Positions 1 to 7,924 of a stretch of DNA of 28,864 nt are shown here, one piece after another. The DNA lies in assembly GCA_045538305.1 (NCBI GenBank), contig JAZSRC010000030.1, positions 1 through 28,864 of the forward strand. Direction: 5' to 3'. Source of the stretch: SFHK01 sp045538305. Its GTDB lineage: Bacteria > Bacillota > Clostridia > Christensenellales > Aristaeellaceae. The position numbers and the translations under genes were made by a program. The notes under the pieces were generated by a model. It did no database searches. It saw only the letters and a list, made by a program, of their open reading frames with translations, and was not told where the DNA came from. Positions within the stretch are counted from its first letter, which is position 1, and every line of letters starts with the position of its first letter.

Positions 1-903
1 ATGACTTCAATGATGACTCACGGTGGAACGCTTTGTCCAATACCGTACTTTTCGCCAAAATCTTCGCTTGCTTGCGTAAACGACGAAAGAATTACTTGCT
101 TTAACGGCGTGCCTACGATGTTTATCGCCATGCTTTCGCACCCCGACTTTGAAAAAACGGACTTCAGCCATATGAGAACCGGCATTATGGCCGGATCGAA
201 TTGTCCCGAATCCGTTATGCGGGAGGCGTCCGTTCGCATGAACATGACGGGCATTGTATCCGTCTATGGACAGACGGAGGCTGCGCCCGGCTGTACGATG
301 TCAAAGTGCTACGAAGATACCTTGGACGTAAGAACGACGACTGTCGGCTGCGCGCTTCCCGAGGTGGAGTGCCGGATTATTGATCCCGCAACGGGGAAGG
401 AGCTGCCCGACGGAGAACAGGGCGAGTTTGTTGCGCGCGGCTACAACATTATGAAGGGCTATTACAAGATGCCTTCCGCAACCGCTGAAGCCATTGATCA
501 GGACGGATGGCTGCATACGGGCGATATATGCGTTCGCGATGCGGACGGAAACTACCGCGTGACGGGCAGACTGAAGGATATGATCATCAGGGGCGGAGAA
601 AATATTTATCCCCGCGAGATTGAAGAATTCATCATCACCCACGAAAAAGTATCCGATGTTCAGGTGATCGGCGTGCCCGATCAGCGCTATGGTGAAGAAA
701 TTATGGCCTGTGTCATCGTGAAGGAGGGCGAGGAAATGACGGAGGAGGACGTGAAGGCCTTCGTCCGCCAGAATATGGCTCGACACAAGGTGCCGAAGTA
801 CGTATGGTTTATGGATAAATTCATCATGAACGACGCGGGAAAGATTCAAAAATATAAGATGCGCGAAGAGGCTGCCCGGATATTTGGCCTTGAGGGAAAA
901 TAA
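1..903 (+). CDS. AMP-forming acyl-CoA synthetase, C-terminal part (5' end outside window)
   Basis: This is the C-terminal 300 residues of an ANL-superfamily (AMP-binding) acyl-CoA synthetase; the family is usually about 540-560 residues, so the frame almost certainly continues to the left of base 1, and the ATG at base 1 is not a credible start. Seen in sequence: the adenylate-binding block YGQTEAAPG (about residues 89-97), the GWLHTGDI block with the ribose-binding Asp (about 169-176), the hinge GRLKDMIIRGGENIYP (about 188-203) and the C-terminal GKIQK holding the expected catalytic lysine. Family role: ATP-dependent activation of a fatty or branched-chain acid to acyl-CoA through an acyl-adenylate. 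The gene lies 49 bases before the branched-chain aminotransferase and the 2-oxoacid:ferredoxin oxidoreductase genes, so a short or branched-chain acid substrate is a reasonable inference. Substrate is not readable from the fragment. Confidence 0.9.
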   Translation: MTSMMTHGGTLCPIPYFSPKSSLACVNDERITCFNGVPTMFIAMLSHPDFEKTDFSHMRTGIMAGSNCPESVMREASVRMNMTGIVSVYGQTEAAPGCTMSKCYEDTLDVRTTTVGCALPEVECRIIDPATGKELPDGEQGEFVARGYNIMKGYYKMPSATAEAIDQDGWLHTGDICVRDADGNYRVTGRLKDMIIRGGENIYPREIEEFIITHEKVSDVQVIGVPDQRYGEEIMACVIVKEGEEMTEEDVKAFVRQNMARHKVPKYVWFMDKFIMNDAGKIQKYKMREEAARIFGLEGK

Positions 904-952
904 TCAGATAACATATATGGTGTATAATCAGAAAAAAACGGAGGGTATGAAT

Positions 953-2017
953 ATGGATATTAAGGTTATTTTGAATGAGAATCCTGCCGGTAAACCCGCC
1001 GATGCGTCCAAGCTCGGCTTTGGAAAGATTTTTACTGACCATATGTTTATGATGGAGTATGACAGGGACAACGGCTGGCATGACGCCCGCATCGTTCCCT
1101 ACGGAAATATTTCGGTTTCGCCGGCATCTACCGTGCTGCACTATGGCGCGGAGATTTTCGAAGGAATGAAGGCGTACCGCCGTCCGGACGGCGAAATTCA
1201 GCTGTTTAGACCCCTCGACAATTTTGACCGAATGAATAGCTCCGCCGACAGACTGTGCCTTCCGAAAATCGATCCGGATTTCTGCCTGAAAGCGCTTAAG
1301 AAACTGATTGACATCGATCGCGACTGGGTACCCTCCGCCGACGGCGCAAGCCTGTATATCCGCCCATTCCTGTTTGGAAACGATCCTTTCCTCGGCGTTC
1401 ATACCGTAAACAACGCGGTGTTTGTCATTATCCTTTCGCCTTCCGGTTCTTACTATAAGGAAGGCGTAAACCCCGTTCGCATCATGATTGAAACCGAGGA
1501 TGTGCGCGCGGTTCGCGGCGGCACCGGCTATGCGAAGTGCGGCGGCAACTACGCGGCTTCCATGCGCGCCGGTGAGAAAGCGGAGAAGAAGGGCTTTGCG
1601 CAGGTTTTGTGGCTGGATGGCGTAGAGCGTAAGTATGTGGAAGAGGTCGGGTCCATGAACGTGATGTTCAAAATCAACGGAACGGTCGTTACGCCCATGC
1701 TTACGGGTTCCGTGCTTCCCGGTATTACCCGCAGATCCTGTATCGCCCTGCTTGAGAAATGGGGCGTTCCGGTAGAGGAAAGGCTGGTTTCCGTAGACGA
1801 ACTGGCGCAGGCTGTTAAGACGGGCGCTCTTGAGGAAGCTTTCGGCTGCGGCACTGCGGCTGTTATATCGCCCATTGGAGAGCTTTCCGTGGACGATGTG
1901 CCCTATGTGGTAAACGGCGGAAAGATTGGCGGGATTACGCAAAAGCTGTATGACGAACTGACGGGCATACAGTGGGGCAAGAGGGAAGATGCCTTTGGAT
2001 GGACGGAAGTAATCTGA
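953..2017 (+). CDS. ilvE: Branched-chain amino acid aminotransferase (BCAT, PLP fold type IV)
   Basis: A 354-residue cytoplasmic aminotransferase that interconverts Leu, Ile or Val and the matching 2-oxoacids with 2-oxoglutarate/glutamate. The PLP lysine is in GTGYAKCGGNYAAS (Lys195), and the fold-type-IV features LHYGAEIFEGMKAYR (about 63-77), YIRPFLFG and LPGITRRS are present. Length matches the BCAT II-type family. I chose the ATG at 953 because GGAGGG (940-945) lies 7 bases upstream; an ATG two codons earlier is too close to it and an upstream-extended frame overlaps the previous gene. The stop shares one base with the next start (TGATG at 2015-2019), indicating translational coupling. 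Next to a 2-oxoacid:ferredoxin oxidoreductase it probably works in the catabolic direction, although BCATs are reversible and a biosynthetic role cannot be excluded. Confidence 0.93.
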   Translation: MDIKVILNENPAGKPADASKLGFGKIFTDHMFMMEYDRDNGWHDARIVPYGNISVSPASTVLHYGAEIFEGMKAYRRPDGEIQLFRPLDNFDRMNSSADRLCLPKIDPDFCLKALKKLIDIDRDWVPSADGASLYIRPFLFGNDPFLGVHTVNNAVFVIILSPSGSYYKEGVNPVRIMIETEDVRAVRGGTGYAKCGGNYAASMRAGEKAEKKGFAQVLWLDGVERKYVEEVGSMNVMFKINGTVVTPMLTGSVLPGITRRSCIALLEKWGVPVEERLVSVDELAQAVKTGALEEAFGCGTAAVISPIGELSVDDVPYVVNGGKIGGITQKLYDELTGIQWGKREDAFGWTEVI

Positions 2018-2685
2018 TGAAAAGAGTAACCCTGTTTGCGGGCCATTATGGAAGCGGAAAAACAAATCTGGCGGTAAACTGGGCGCTGAAGTTGTCCGAA
2101 TTGGGAAAAAAGACAATGATCGCTGATCTTGACATCGTCAATCCCTATTTCAGAACGCGCGACAGCGAAAGGGTGCTTAAGGAAGCCGGCGTACGGATTG
2201 TCGTTTCGCCGTTTGCAAATTCCAATGTGGACGTACCCGCGCTTCCGCAGGAAATGTACGCAGTTTCAGATGACAGAAGCTGTCATGCTGTTGTAGACGT
2301 TGGCGGAGATGATCGCGGAGCGCTGGCGCTTGGAAGACTGGCGCCCATGCTCATGGAAGAAAACGACTATGAAATGTTCTTTGTCATGAACTTCTTCAGG
2401 CCTCTCACAAGAACCGCTGATGATGTTATGAAGGTAATCCGCGAGGTAGAAACGGCATCGCATATGAAGTGTACAGCGCTGATCAACAATTCCAATCTGG
2501 GCGCGCTTACAACGGTTGACGATGTGATCAACACCGACTGCTTGGCGAGTGAGGCAGCGGCGCTTTCATCCCTTCCGCTTGCATTCACGTGCATAAGGGA
2601 GGATCTGGCCGCAAATGCCAAAGGAAAAATTGAAAATCTGATTCCCATACAGCTGCATTTCCGCAGCGAATGGGCAATCTTCTGA
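2017..2685 (+). CDS. P-loop ATPase, MinD/CobQ-like, function unknown
   Basis: A 222-residue predicted nucleotide-binding protein. A classical Walker A, GHYGSGKTN, is at residues 9-17; the motif lacks the extra signature lysine of MinD/ParA deviant P-loops. IADLDIVNPYFRTRDS (about 34-49) resembles the switch I region of SIMIBI NTPases, and VVDVGGDDRGA fits a Walker B/switch II position. The start ATG overlaps the ilvE stop by one base and GGAAG (2005-2009) is 7 bases upstream, so it is co-translated with ilvE; the ferredoxin gene follows after 19 bases. The position between the aminotransferase and the oxidoreductase subunits suggests a role in assembly, cofactor loading or regulation of that enzyme, but nothing in the sequence names its partner. 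No membrane segment or DNA-binding domain is seen. Confidence 0.82.
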   Translation: MKRVTLFAGHYGSGKTNLAVNWALKLSELGKKTMIADLDIVNPYFRTRDSERVLKEAGVRIVVSPFANSNVDVPALPQEMYAVSDDRSCHAVVDVGGDDRGALALGRLAPMLMEENDYEMFFVMNFFRPLTRTADDVMKVIREVETASHMKCTALINNSNLGALTTVDDVINTDCLASEAAALSSLPLAFTCIREDLAANAKGKIENLIPIQLHFRSEWAIF

Positions 2686-2704
2686 ATTACGGGAGGAAAA
2701 GCAT

Positions 2705-2911
2705 ATGGCAAAAGTAACATTCCGGGAGGAAAGGTGTAAGGGCTGCGGCCTTTGCGTCGGCGCCTGCCCGAAAAAGATTGTAAAGCTGGACGAGGAAAAG
2801 CTGAACGCGCTGGGACACCATCCCGCGACGGTTGTTAAGATGGATCAGTGCGTGGGCTGCGCATTCTGCGCGACCATGTGTCCGGACTGTGTAATTACGG
2901 TAGAAAGGTAA
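2705..2911 (+). CDS. 2x[4Fe-4S] ferredoxin subunit of 2-oxoacid:ferredoxin oxidoreductase
   Basis: A 68-residue bacterial-type ferredoxin with two complete cluster motifs, CKGCGLCVGACP and CVGCAFCATMCP (CxxCxxCxxxCP each). It starts at an ATG with GGGAGG (2691-2696) 8 bases upstream. In four-subunit KOR/VOR enzymes a small polyferredoxin subunit (often called delta, KorD or VorD) carries electrons from the TPP site to free ferredoxin; its place directly before the alpha subunit gene matches that arrangement. It could also act as a soluble ferredoxin, but operon position favours a subunit role. Confidence 0.92.
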   Translation: MAKVTFREERCKGCGLCVGACPKKIVKLDEEKLNALGHHPATVVKMDQCVGCAFCATMCPDCVITVER

Positions 2912-2923
2912 GGAATACGGATT

Positions 2924-3994
2924 ATGGCTAATAAAGTGCTTATGAAAGGAAACGAAGCCCTGGCGGAAGCTGCGATCATGGCCGGCTGCCGTCATTACTT
3001 CGGTTATCCTATTACTCCCCAGACCGAGGTTGCGGCGTATCTTGCCAAGCGTATGCCGCAAATCGGCGGTACCTTTTTACAGGCGGAAAGCGAGGTTGCT
3101 GCAATCAATATGGTAATTGGCGTTGCGGCGGCGGGCAAGCGCGTAATGACCTCGTCCTCCAGCCCCGGAATCTCGCTGAAAAGCGAGGGCCTGAGCTATC
3201 TTGCCGGCTGTGATCTGCCGGCGCTGGTTGTAAACGTACAGCGCGGAGGCCCTGGCCTTGGCGGCATTCAGCCCAGCCAGTCCGACTATTTTCAGGCGAC
3301 CCGTGGCGCAGGCCATGGCGATTTCCACATGCTGGTGCTCGCGCCGGCATCTGTTCAGGAAATGGCAAGCCTGGTATTTAAGGGATTTGACCTTGCGGAT
3401 CAATACCGCATGACTACGATGATCCTTGCCGACGGAACCATGGGGCAGATGATGGAGCCGGTTTCTTTGGATATGGGCGACGTAATCGAGTATGATAAGA
3501 GCTGGGCTGTTACGGGTACGAAAGGCGAGAGAAGTCACAATATTGTAAATTCCCTTTCGCTGCTTCCCGAGGAGCTTGAACAGTGGAACATTCGCCGCTA
3601 CGATATGTATAAGAAAATCGAAGAGAACGAGGTTATGTATGAGGAATATATGACCGAGGATGCGGACATTATTGTTGTCGCCTTCGGCGTTGCGGCGCGC
3701 GTTGCCAGAAACGCCATTGTTGCCGCCCGCGAAAAGGGAATCAAGGCAGGCCTTGTCCGCCCGATCACGCTCTGGCCGTTTCCGAAAAAGATACTGAAGG
3801 AGCGCGCAAAGCAGGCGAAAGCATTTGTCAGCGTTGAACTGTCCACCGGTCAGATGATTGAGGACATCGAGCTGGCTATCCGCTGCACGCGCCCGGTGCT
3901 GCTGGCCTCCCGCGTCGGCGGCATGATCCCCACGCCCGAAGAAGTACTTGAAAAGATTGAGGAAGCCCAGAAGATCGGAGGCGAGGCAGAATGA
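2924..3994 (+). CDS. vorB: 2-oxoacid:ferredoxin oxidoreductase alpha subunit (VorB/KorA type)
   Basis: A 356-residue alpha subunit of a multi-subunit 2-oxoacid:ferredoxin oxidoreductase. The N-terminus MKGNEALAEAAIMAGCRHYF followed by GYPITPQTE is the typical pyrimidine-binding (POR N) domain; the second half, from about residue 245 (DADIIVVAFGVAARVARNAI), is the transketolase C-like domain. The family oxidatively decarboxylates 2-oxoacids to acyl-CoA, CO2 and reduced ferredoxin using TPP. The gene starts 12 bases after the ferredoxin and overlaps the beta subunit by ATGA (3991-3994). Adjacency to ilvE suggests branched-chain 2-oxoacids (VOR, 3-methyl-2-oxobutanoate) as substrate; 2-oxoglutarate (KOR) is the main alternative and cannot be ruled out by inspection. 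Confidence 0.92.
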   Translation: MANKVLMKGNEALAEAAIMAGCRHYFGYPITPQTEVAAYLAKRMPQIGGTFLQAESEVAAINMVIGVAAAGKRVMTSSSSPGISLKSEGLSYLAGCDLPALVVNVQRGGPGLGGIQPSQSDYFQATRGAGHGDFHMLVLAPASVQEMASLVFKGFDLADQYRMTTMILADGTMGQMMEPVSLDMGDVIEYDKSWAVTGTKGERSHNIVNSLSLLPEELEQWNIRRYDMYKKIEENEVMYEEYMTEDADIIVVAFGVAARVARNAIVAAREKGIKAGLVRPITLWPFPKKILKERAKQAKAFVSVELSTGQMIEDIELAIRCTRPVLLASRVGGMIPTPEEVLEKIEEAQKIGGEAE

Positions 3995-4743
3995 TTGTAT
4001 TTGAAAAGCCGAAAGCGTTGGCAGACGTAAAAATGCATTACTGCCCCGGCTGTACGCATGGTATTATTCACAGGCTCGTCGCCGAGGCGATTGACGAGCT
4101 GGGCATTGAAGGACGCGTAATCGGTATCGCGCCCGTCGGCTGCTCGGTATTTGCCTATAATTACTTTAACTGCGACATGGTTCAGGCGGCGCATGGCCGC
4201 GCGCCGGCGGTTGCTACCGGCGTAAAGCGCGCAGATCCCGAAAATATTGTTTTCACCTATCAGGGAGATGGCGATCTTGCTGCTATCGGAACTGCGGAAA
4301 CCGTTCATAGCGCAGCCCGAGGTGAGAACATCACCATTATCTTTGTCAATAACGCCATTTACGGCATGACCGGCGGTCAGATGGCCCCCACCACGCTGCC
4401 CGGACAGGTAACGCAGACCTCGCCCTATGGCCGTAAGGTAGAATCCGTCGGATATCCCATCCGCGTTTGTGAGCTTCTCAGCAATGTGGACGGCGCGGCA
4501 TATCTGGAGCGCGTTGCGGTGAATAACGTGAAAAACGTCAAAAATGCCAAGCGTGCCATTAAGAAGGCGTTTGAATACCAGCTTGAGGGCAAGGGCTTTT
4601 CGCTGATCGAGGTTCTTTCCACCTGCCCCACGAACTGGGGCCTTACGCCGGAAAAGGCGCTTGCATGGCTTGAAGAAAACATGATGCCCTACTACCCGCT
4701 GGGCGTGTACAAAGATAAATTTGCCGAGGAGGCCGGAAAATGA
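3991..4743 (+). CDS. 2-oxoacid:ferredoxin oxidoreductase beta subunit, TPP-binding (VorA/KorB type)
   Basis: A 250-residue TPP-binding subunit. CPGC at residues 18-21, then the diphosphate-binding motif GDGD (92-95) ending in FVNNAIYGMTGGQ (about 117-129), is the standard GDG...NN signature. It catalyses decarboxylation with the alpha subunit and passes electrons to the ferredoxin subunit. The ATGA overlaps at both ends (3991-3994 and 4740-4743) show that alpha, beta and gamma are translationally coupled and likely made in equal amounts. Length is normal for the free beta subunit; no fusion. Confidence 0.92.
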   Translation: MIVFEKPKALADVKMHYCPGCTHGIIHRLVAEAIDELGIEGRVIGIAPVGCSVFAYNYFNCDMVQAAHGRAPAVATGVKRADPENIVFTYQGDGDLAAIGTAETVHSAARGENITIIFVNNAIYGMTGGQMAPTTLPGQVTQTSPYGRKVESVGYPIRVCELLSNVDGAAYLERVAVNNVKNVKNAKRAIKKAFEYQLEGKGFSLIEVLSTCPTNWGLTPEKALAWLEENMMPYYPLGVYKDKFAEEAGK

Positions 4744-5273
4744 AAACGACAAATATACTGATTTCCGGCTTTGGCGGCCAGGGTGTGCTGTTCACCGGAA
4801 AGTTTATCGCCTATGAAGGACTTTTGGAGAACAAGGAAGTAACGTGGCTTCCGTCCTACGGGCCGGAGATGCGCGGCGGTACGGCCAGTTGCTCGGTAAT
4901 CATATCCGATACGCCCATTGGAAGTCCTCTGGTTCCCAAACCCGATGTACTGATTGCCATGAATCTTCCTTCGCTTGATAAGTTTGAAGACTCCGTCGTT
5001 CCCGGCGGAATGATCTTCTATGATTCTTCGCTGATTGATCGCGATGTAAAGCGCGCGGATGTAAAGGCATACGCCGTTCCCGCAACGAAGCTGGCAGGCG
5101 AAGCGGGCATGCCGACCCTTGCCAATATGATTATAATGGGGAAAATGCTTAAGGAAACCGCTATGTTCCCGGATGATGCGATTGACAAAACCATCGAAAA
5201 AGTGGTTTCCGCCAAACGGCAGAACCTGATTGAACTGAATAAAAAGGCGATATCCATCGGATACGCGCTGTAA
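4740..5273 (+). CDS. 2-oxoacid:ferredoxin oxidoreductase gamma subunit (VorC/KorC type)
   Basis: A 177-residue gamma subunit (POR/KOR gamma domain). The N-terminal ISGFGGQGVLFTGKFIAYEG and the LPSYGPEMRGGTASCSVIIS block are diagnostic of this family, where the domain contributes to CoA binding. It is the last gene of the oxidoreductase operon: the stop at 5271-5273 is followed 9 bases later by a terminator hairpin. Order ferredoxin-alpha-beta-gamma matches free-standing VOR/KOR operons in anaerobic bacteria. Confidence 0.92.
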   Translation: MKTTNILISGFGGQGVLFTGKFIAYEGLLENKEVTWLPSYGPEMRGGTASCSVIISDTPIGSPLVPKPDVLIAMNLPSLDKFEDSVVPGGMIFYDSSLIDRDVKRADVKAYAVPATKLAGEAGMPTLANMIIMGKMLKETAMFPDDAIDKTIEKVVSAKRQNLIELNKKAISIGYAL

Positions 5274-5282
5274 TCTGTTTTT

Positions 5283-5329
5283 CGCCGCGAAAGCCGTCCG
5301 CTTTCACGGCGATTTTGTTTGTTTTTTTC
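5283..5329 (+). terminator. Rho-independent terminator after the oxidoreductase operon
   Basis: Arms at 5283-5293 and 5301-5311 form an 11-bp stem with one internal mismatch (CGCCG-GAAAG paired with CTTTC-CGGCG), a 7-base loop, and a T-rich tail (ATTTTGTTTGTTTTTTT, 5312-5328). Confidence 0.9.
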
Positions 5330-5340
5330 TGTCATCATAC

Positions 5341-5369
5341 TGGAAATTTATATGGAAATGCTTTATACT
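5341..5369 (+). promoter_or_regulatory. Possible sigma-A-type promoter for the three-gene secreted-protein cluster
   Basis: TGGAAA (5341-5346, 4 of 6 to the -35 consensus), a 17-base spacer and TATACT (5364-5369) lie just after the upstream terminator and 53 bases before the first start codon. TATGAT at 5370-5375 is an alternative -10 but has no matching -35 box. Confidence 0.4.
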
Positions 5370-5422
5370 TATGATGTGTAACCCTATTTGTTGGGAATGT
5401 TTGTTGGTTTAAGGAGTTTATT

Positions 5423-6517
5423 ATGATGAAAAAGTTCCAGGCATTGCTTATCATGGTAGCGTTAGTGCTTATTCCCATTTCGTCATTTGCCGAGGGGATG
5501 GACGAAAGAGTGCCGGAGTTTATTGATGTTACCGGTATGGAAAATGATGCCGCCATCGTATCTGTTTATGCGGATACTGCAGAAAACGGCTGCGTCGGGC
5601 TGCCGATTACGTGGAAGGTTGAAGGCGCACGTGAAGGAAGCACGTATGTTTTCTATATACTGTGCGATGGCATTCAGGTGTATACCGGCGAAGCCACTGC
5701 GGAGAATGAATTTTCCTATACGCCCACAACCGGTGGCGTTCATTATGCGTACGTGACGGTTGCTGACAGCGAAGGTTCGTATGAATTGACCTCTGCAGAG
5801 ATTGAAGTTGCTTCCAAGCTCCTGATCGGCATTTACGAGCAGGATCGCAAGGAAGATACAATTGATCCCGTGGAGTGGCAGATTGTTTCCGTGGAAGGGG
5901 AAAAAGCGCTTGTTATCAGCAAGTACATTCTGAAAACGGATTCCTATTTTGATCCCTACTGGATCAAGTATAAGTACTGCAACTGGGAGGGATCGATCAT
6001 CGGTTCTGCCAAAAGCACCAACTATCTTGGAAATACCAACGGAAAAAAGGTGAACGTATCGCCGGATTCGATTCCGCTGAAGGACGGCACGCGCGGAACC
6101 GAAGCGGATCTTTTCCCGGAGCATTGCCGCTATTGGTGCAACGAAACGTTTTATAAGGGCGCGTTTACCGATGAGGAAAAGGGCAGAATCCTTTTAAGCG
6201 CGCTCACCAATCCCGATAGTCCTCAGGGCATTGACTGCGGCCCGGATACCCAGGATTATGTATTCTTTTTAAGCTATGAGGAGCTTTTGAAATATTTCCC
6301 CGTGGAGAAGGACCGATCTTCCTCCATGACCGCGCAGGCAAAGAGCGAGCTGCCCAAAGGAAAACCTGTCCGCTATTGGCTGAGAACCAATGGCGAGTTC
6401 CGCTGCAACGCGATGTTCGTAGCTGCGAACCAGGGCTCGGTTTCTGTGTATGGCTCTGATGTTGGACATAATACCATTGGTTTCAGGCCTGCTATGTGGA
6501 TAACGATCGGCGGCTGA
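5423..6517 (+). CDS. Secreted Ig-like + DUF6273-like protein, paralogue 1 (no LRR block)
   Basis: A 364-residue exported protein of unknown function. Residues 1-23 form a signal peptide (MMKK, hydrophobic core, SFA before Glu24). Residues about 46-131 are an Ig-like beta domain beginning near CVGLPITWKVEG; residues about 135-364 resemble DUF6273 (YEQD..PVEWQIV, ALVISKYIL, CRYWCNETFY, GPDTQDYVFFLS, RYWLRTNGEF, ending GFRPAMWITIGG). It is the first of three tandem paralogues and lacks the roughly 90-residue LRR block of the other two. AAGGAG (5411-5416) lies 6 bases before the ATG; a second ATG follows directly and could equally serve. No wall-anchor signal, lipobox or C-terminal membrane helix is present, so it is probably released or held through other proteins. 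The domain family is known to me only as uncharacterised. Confidence 0.85.
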   Translation: MMKKFQALLIMVALVLIPISSFAEGMDERVPEFIDVTGMENDAAIVSVYADTAENGCVGLPITWKVEGAREGSTYVFYILCDGIQVYTGEATAENEFSYTPTTGGVHYAYVTVADSEGSYELTSAEIEVASKLLIGIYEQDRKEDTIDPVEWQIVSVEGEKALVISKYILKTDSYFDPYWIKYKYCNWEGSIIGSAKSTNYLGNTNGKKVNVSPDSIPLKDGTRGTEADLFPEHCRYWCNETFYKGAFTDEEKGRILLSALTNPDSPQGIDCGPDTQDYVFFLSYEELLKYFPVEKDRSSSMTAQAKSELPKGKPVRYWLRTNGEFRCNAMFVAANQGSVSVYGSDVGHNTIGFRPAMWITIGG

Positions 6518-6561
6518 TGGATGCAAGTATTCGAAGTTTATGTCGGAAGGAGCGTGGCGTT

Positions 6562-7893
6562 TTGTTTAAGAAGATCACGGCTATTGTTCTTTTTGTCGTT
6601 TTATTTATTTCCACGATCGGTGCGCAGGCTGCCAAGACCTATGATTTATCGGATACCTCCCTGTCCGTAGTAGAGGAGCGGGCGTTTTACGGAAATACAT
6701 CGCTTACCACGATTGTTCTTCCGGAGGAGACTTCCGAAATTCAGGATGAAGCGTTTGTTGGCTGCACATCTCTTACGCGCGTTGTTTGTCTGTCTCGTAC
6801 CGTGACGATTTCGGATACGGCTTTTGACGATAATGCAAATCTAATCATTGAATGCTTGATCGGCAGTACCTTCGATACCTTTGCCAGGGAAAACGGGCTT
6901 GAATGCGTATACATCGACGCGTTCACGCTGGAATGCAATACCGTAAACAACGGCTATGTGGGTCTGCCCATCACCTGGACGGTTGATAACGTTATGCCGA
7001 GCGTGAACATCGAAAGCGTATTTGTTTACAAGCTGTATAAAGACGGCAAGCTGCTTTCAACAAGCGATGAAACGGCGGATAAGCAATATGTGTATACGCC
7101 GACGGCAGCCGGAAAATATCACGTTAGCGCGACGATTAAAAACTACCTTACCACTACGGAGATTGCTTCAGCCAAGGTAAATGTCGCAGCCACCATCTAT
7201 ATGGGGACGTTTGAACAGGATAAAAACCAGAGTACGAGCGATCCTGTGGAATGGCAGATTATTACCGTCGACGGCGACCGAGCGCTTCTGATCAGTAAGT
7301 ACATTCTGAGGGTCAATTCATATTTCAACCCGTATTGGCTGAAGTATAAATACTGCTATTGGAAGGGCTCAATTATCGGCACTGCGGAACGCGTCAACTA
7401 TCTTGGCAATACCGATGGAAAGAGGGTTTCCATCACGCCCACCACCATTCCTCTGAAGGATGGTAGCAAGGGAACGGACGACGATTTGTTCTATACGCAT
7501 TGCCGTTACTGGTGTAATGAAACCTTTTATAAGAATGCATTTACCATAGAAGAGAAATCCAGAATTCAGCTTACCAATAACGTAAATCCCGACAGCCATA
7601 CCAAGGTGGACGGCGGACCGAACACGGATGACTACGTATTCTTCCTGAGCAATAAGGAAATCAACGAATACTGGCCCGATAAAGCCGACCGAAAAACCTC
7701 GCTTACCCCGGTCGCGCGCACGCAGCTGGATTCCGGAAAGCCCATTCGCTACTGGCTTAGAACCAACGGTGAATACCGGGTAAATGCCATGTTTGTATAT
7801 GCGACCAGCGGCTCCGTTTATCAATTCGGTTCTGATGTAGGGCATGATACCATCGGTTATCGGCCTGCCATGTGGATTACTATCGGAGGCTGA
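6562..7893 (+). CDS. Secreted LRR_5 + Ig-like + DUF6273-like protein, paralogue 2 (TTG start)
   Basis: A 443-residue exported protein. I chose the TTG at 6562 because AAGGAG (6547-6552) sits 9 bases upstream and the resulting N-terminus (MFKK, then a hydrophobic stretch, GAQA before about residue 24) is a clean signal peptide; an ATG at 6517 would put 15 polar residues in front. Residues about 28-116 are BspA-type leucine-rich repeats (LSVVEERAFYGNTSLTTIVLP, IQDEAFVGCTSLTRVV), about 120-209 the Ig-like domain (YVGLPITWTVDNV), and 213-443 the DUF6273-like domain ending GYRPAMWITIGG. The gap from paralogue 1 is 44 bases with no terminator, so they are likely co-transcribed. BspA-type LRRs often mediate binding to host or bacterial surfaces; the role here is inferred only. 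Confidence 0.86.
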   Translation: MFKKITAIVLFVVLFISTIGAQAAKTYDLSDTSLSVVEERAFYGNTSLTTIVLPEETSEIQDEAFVGCTSLTRVVCLSRTVTISDTAFDDNANLIIECLIGSTFDTFARENGLECVYIDAFTLECNTVNNGYVGLPITWTVDNVMPSVNIESVFVYKLYKDGKLLSTSDETADKQYVYTPTAAGKYHVSATIKNYLTTTEIASAKVNVAATIYMGTFEQDKNQSTSDPVEWQIITVDGDRALLISKYILRVNSYFNPYWLKYKYCYWKGSIIGTAERVNYLGNTDGKRVSITPTTIPLKDGSKGTDDDLFYTHCRYWCNETFYKNAFTIEEKSRIQLTNNVNPDSHTKVDGGPNTDDYVFFLSNKEINEYWPDKADRKTSLTPVARTQLDSGKPIRYWLRTNGEYRVNAMFVYATSGSVYQFGSDVGHDTIGYRPAMWITIGG

Positions 7894-7924
7894 TGGCAGA
7901 TTCTTTTGATGGAATGAGGAAGGC

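Noticed and set aside
923..928. TATAAT in the gap between the acyl-CoA synthetase and ilvE.
   Set aside because: No -35 box at 16-18 bases; the nearest TTGAGG is 27 bases away. A weak internal promoter is possible but not supported.
824..2116. A 430-codon minus-strand open frame opposite ilvE.
   Set aside because: It is antisense to a well-recognised aminotransferase with its own ribosome binding site; the translation resembles no family I know.
6300..6517. A diversity-generating retroelement target in the GFRPAMWI-ending C-terminal domains, suggested by a loose likeness to C-type lectin variable proteins.
   Set aside because: No reverse transcriptase, template repeat or adenine-specific variation is found in the window; differences among the three copies look like ordinary paralogue divergence.
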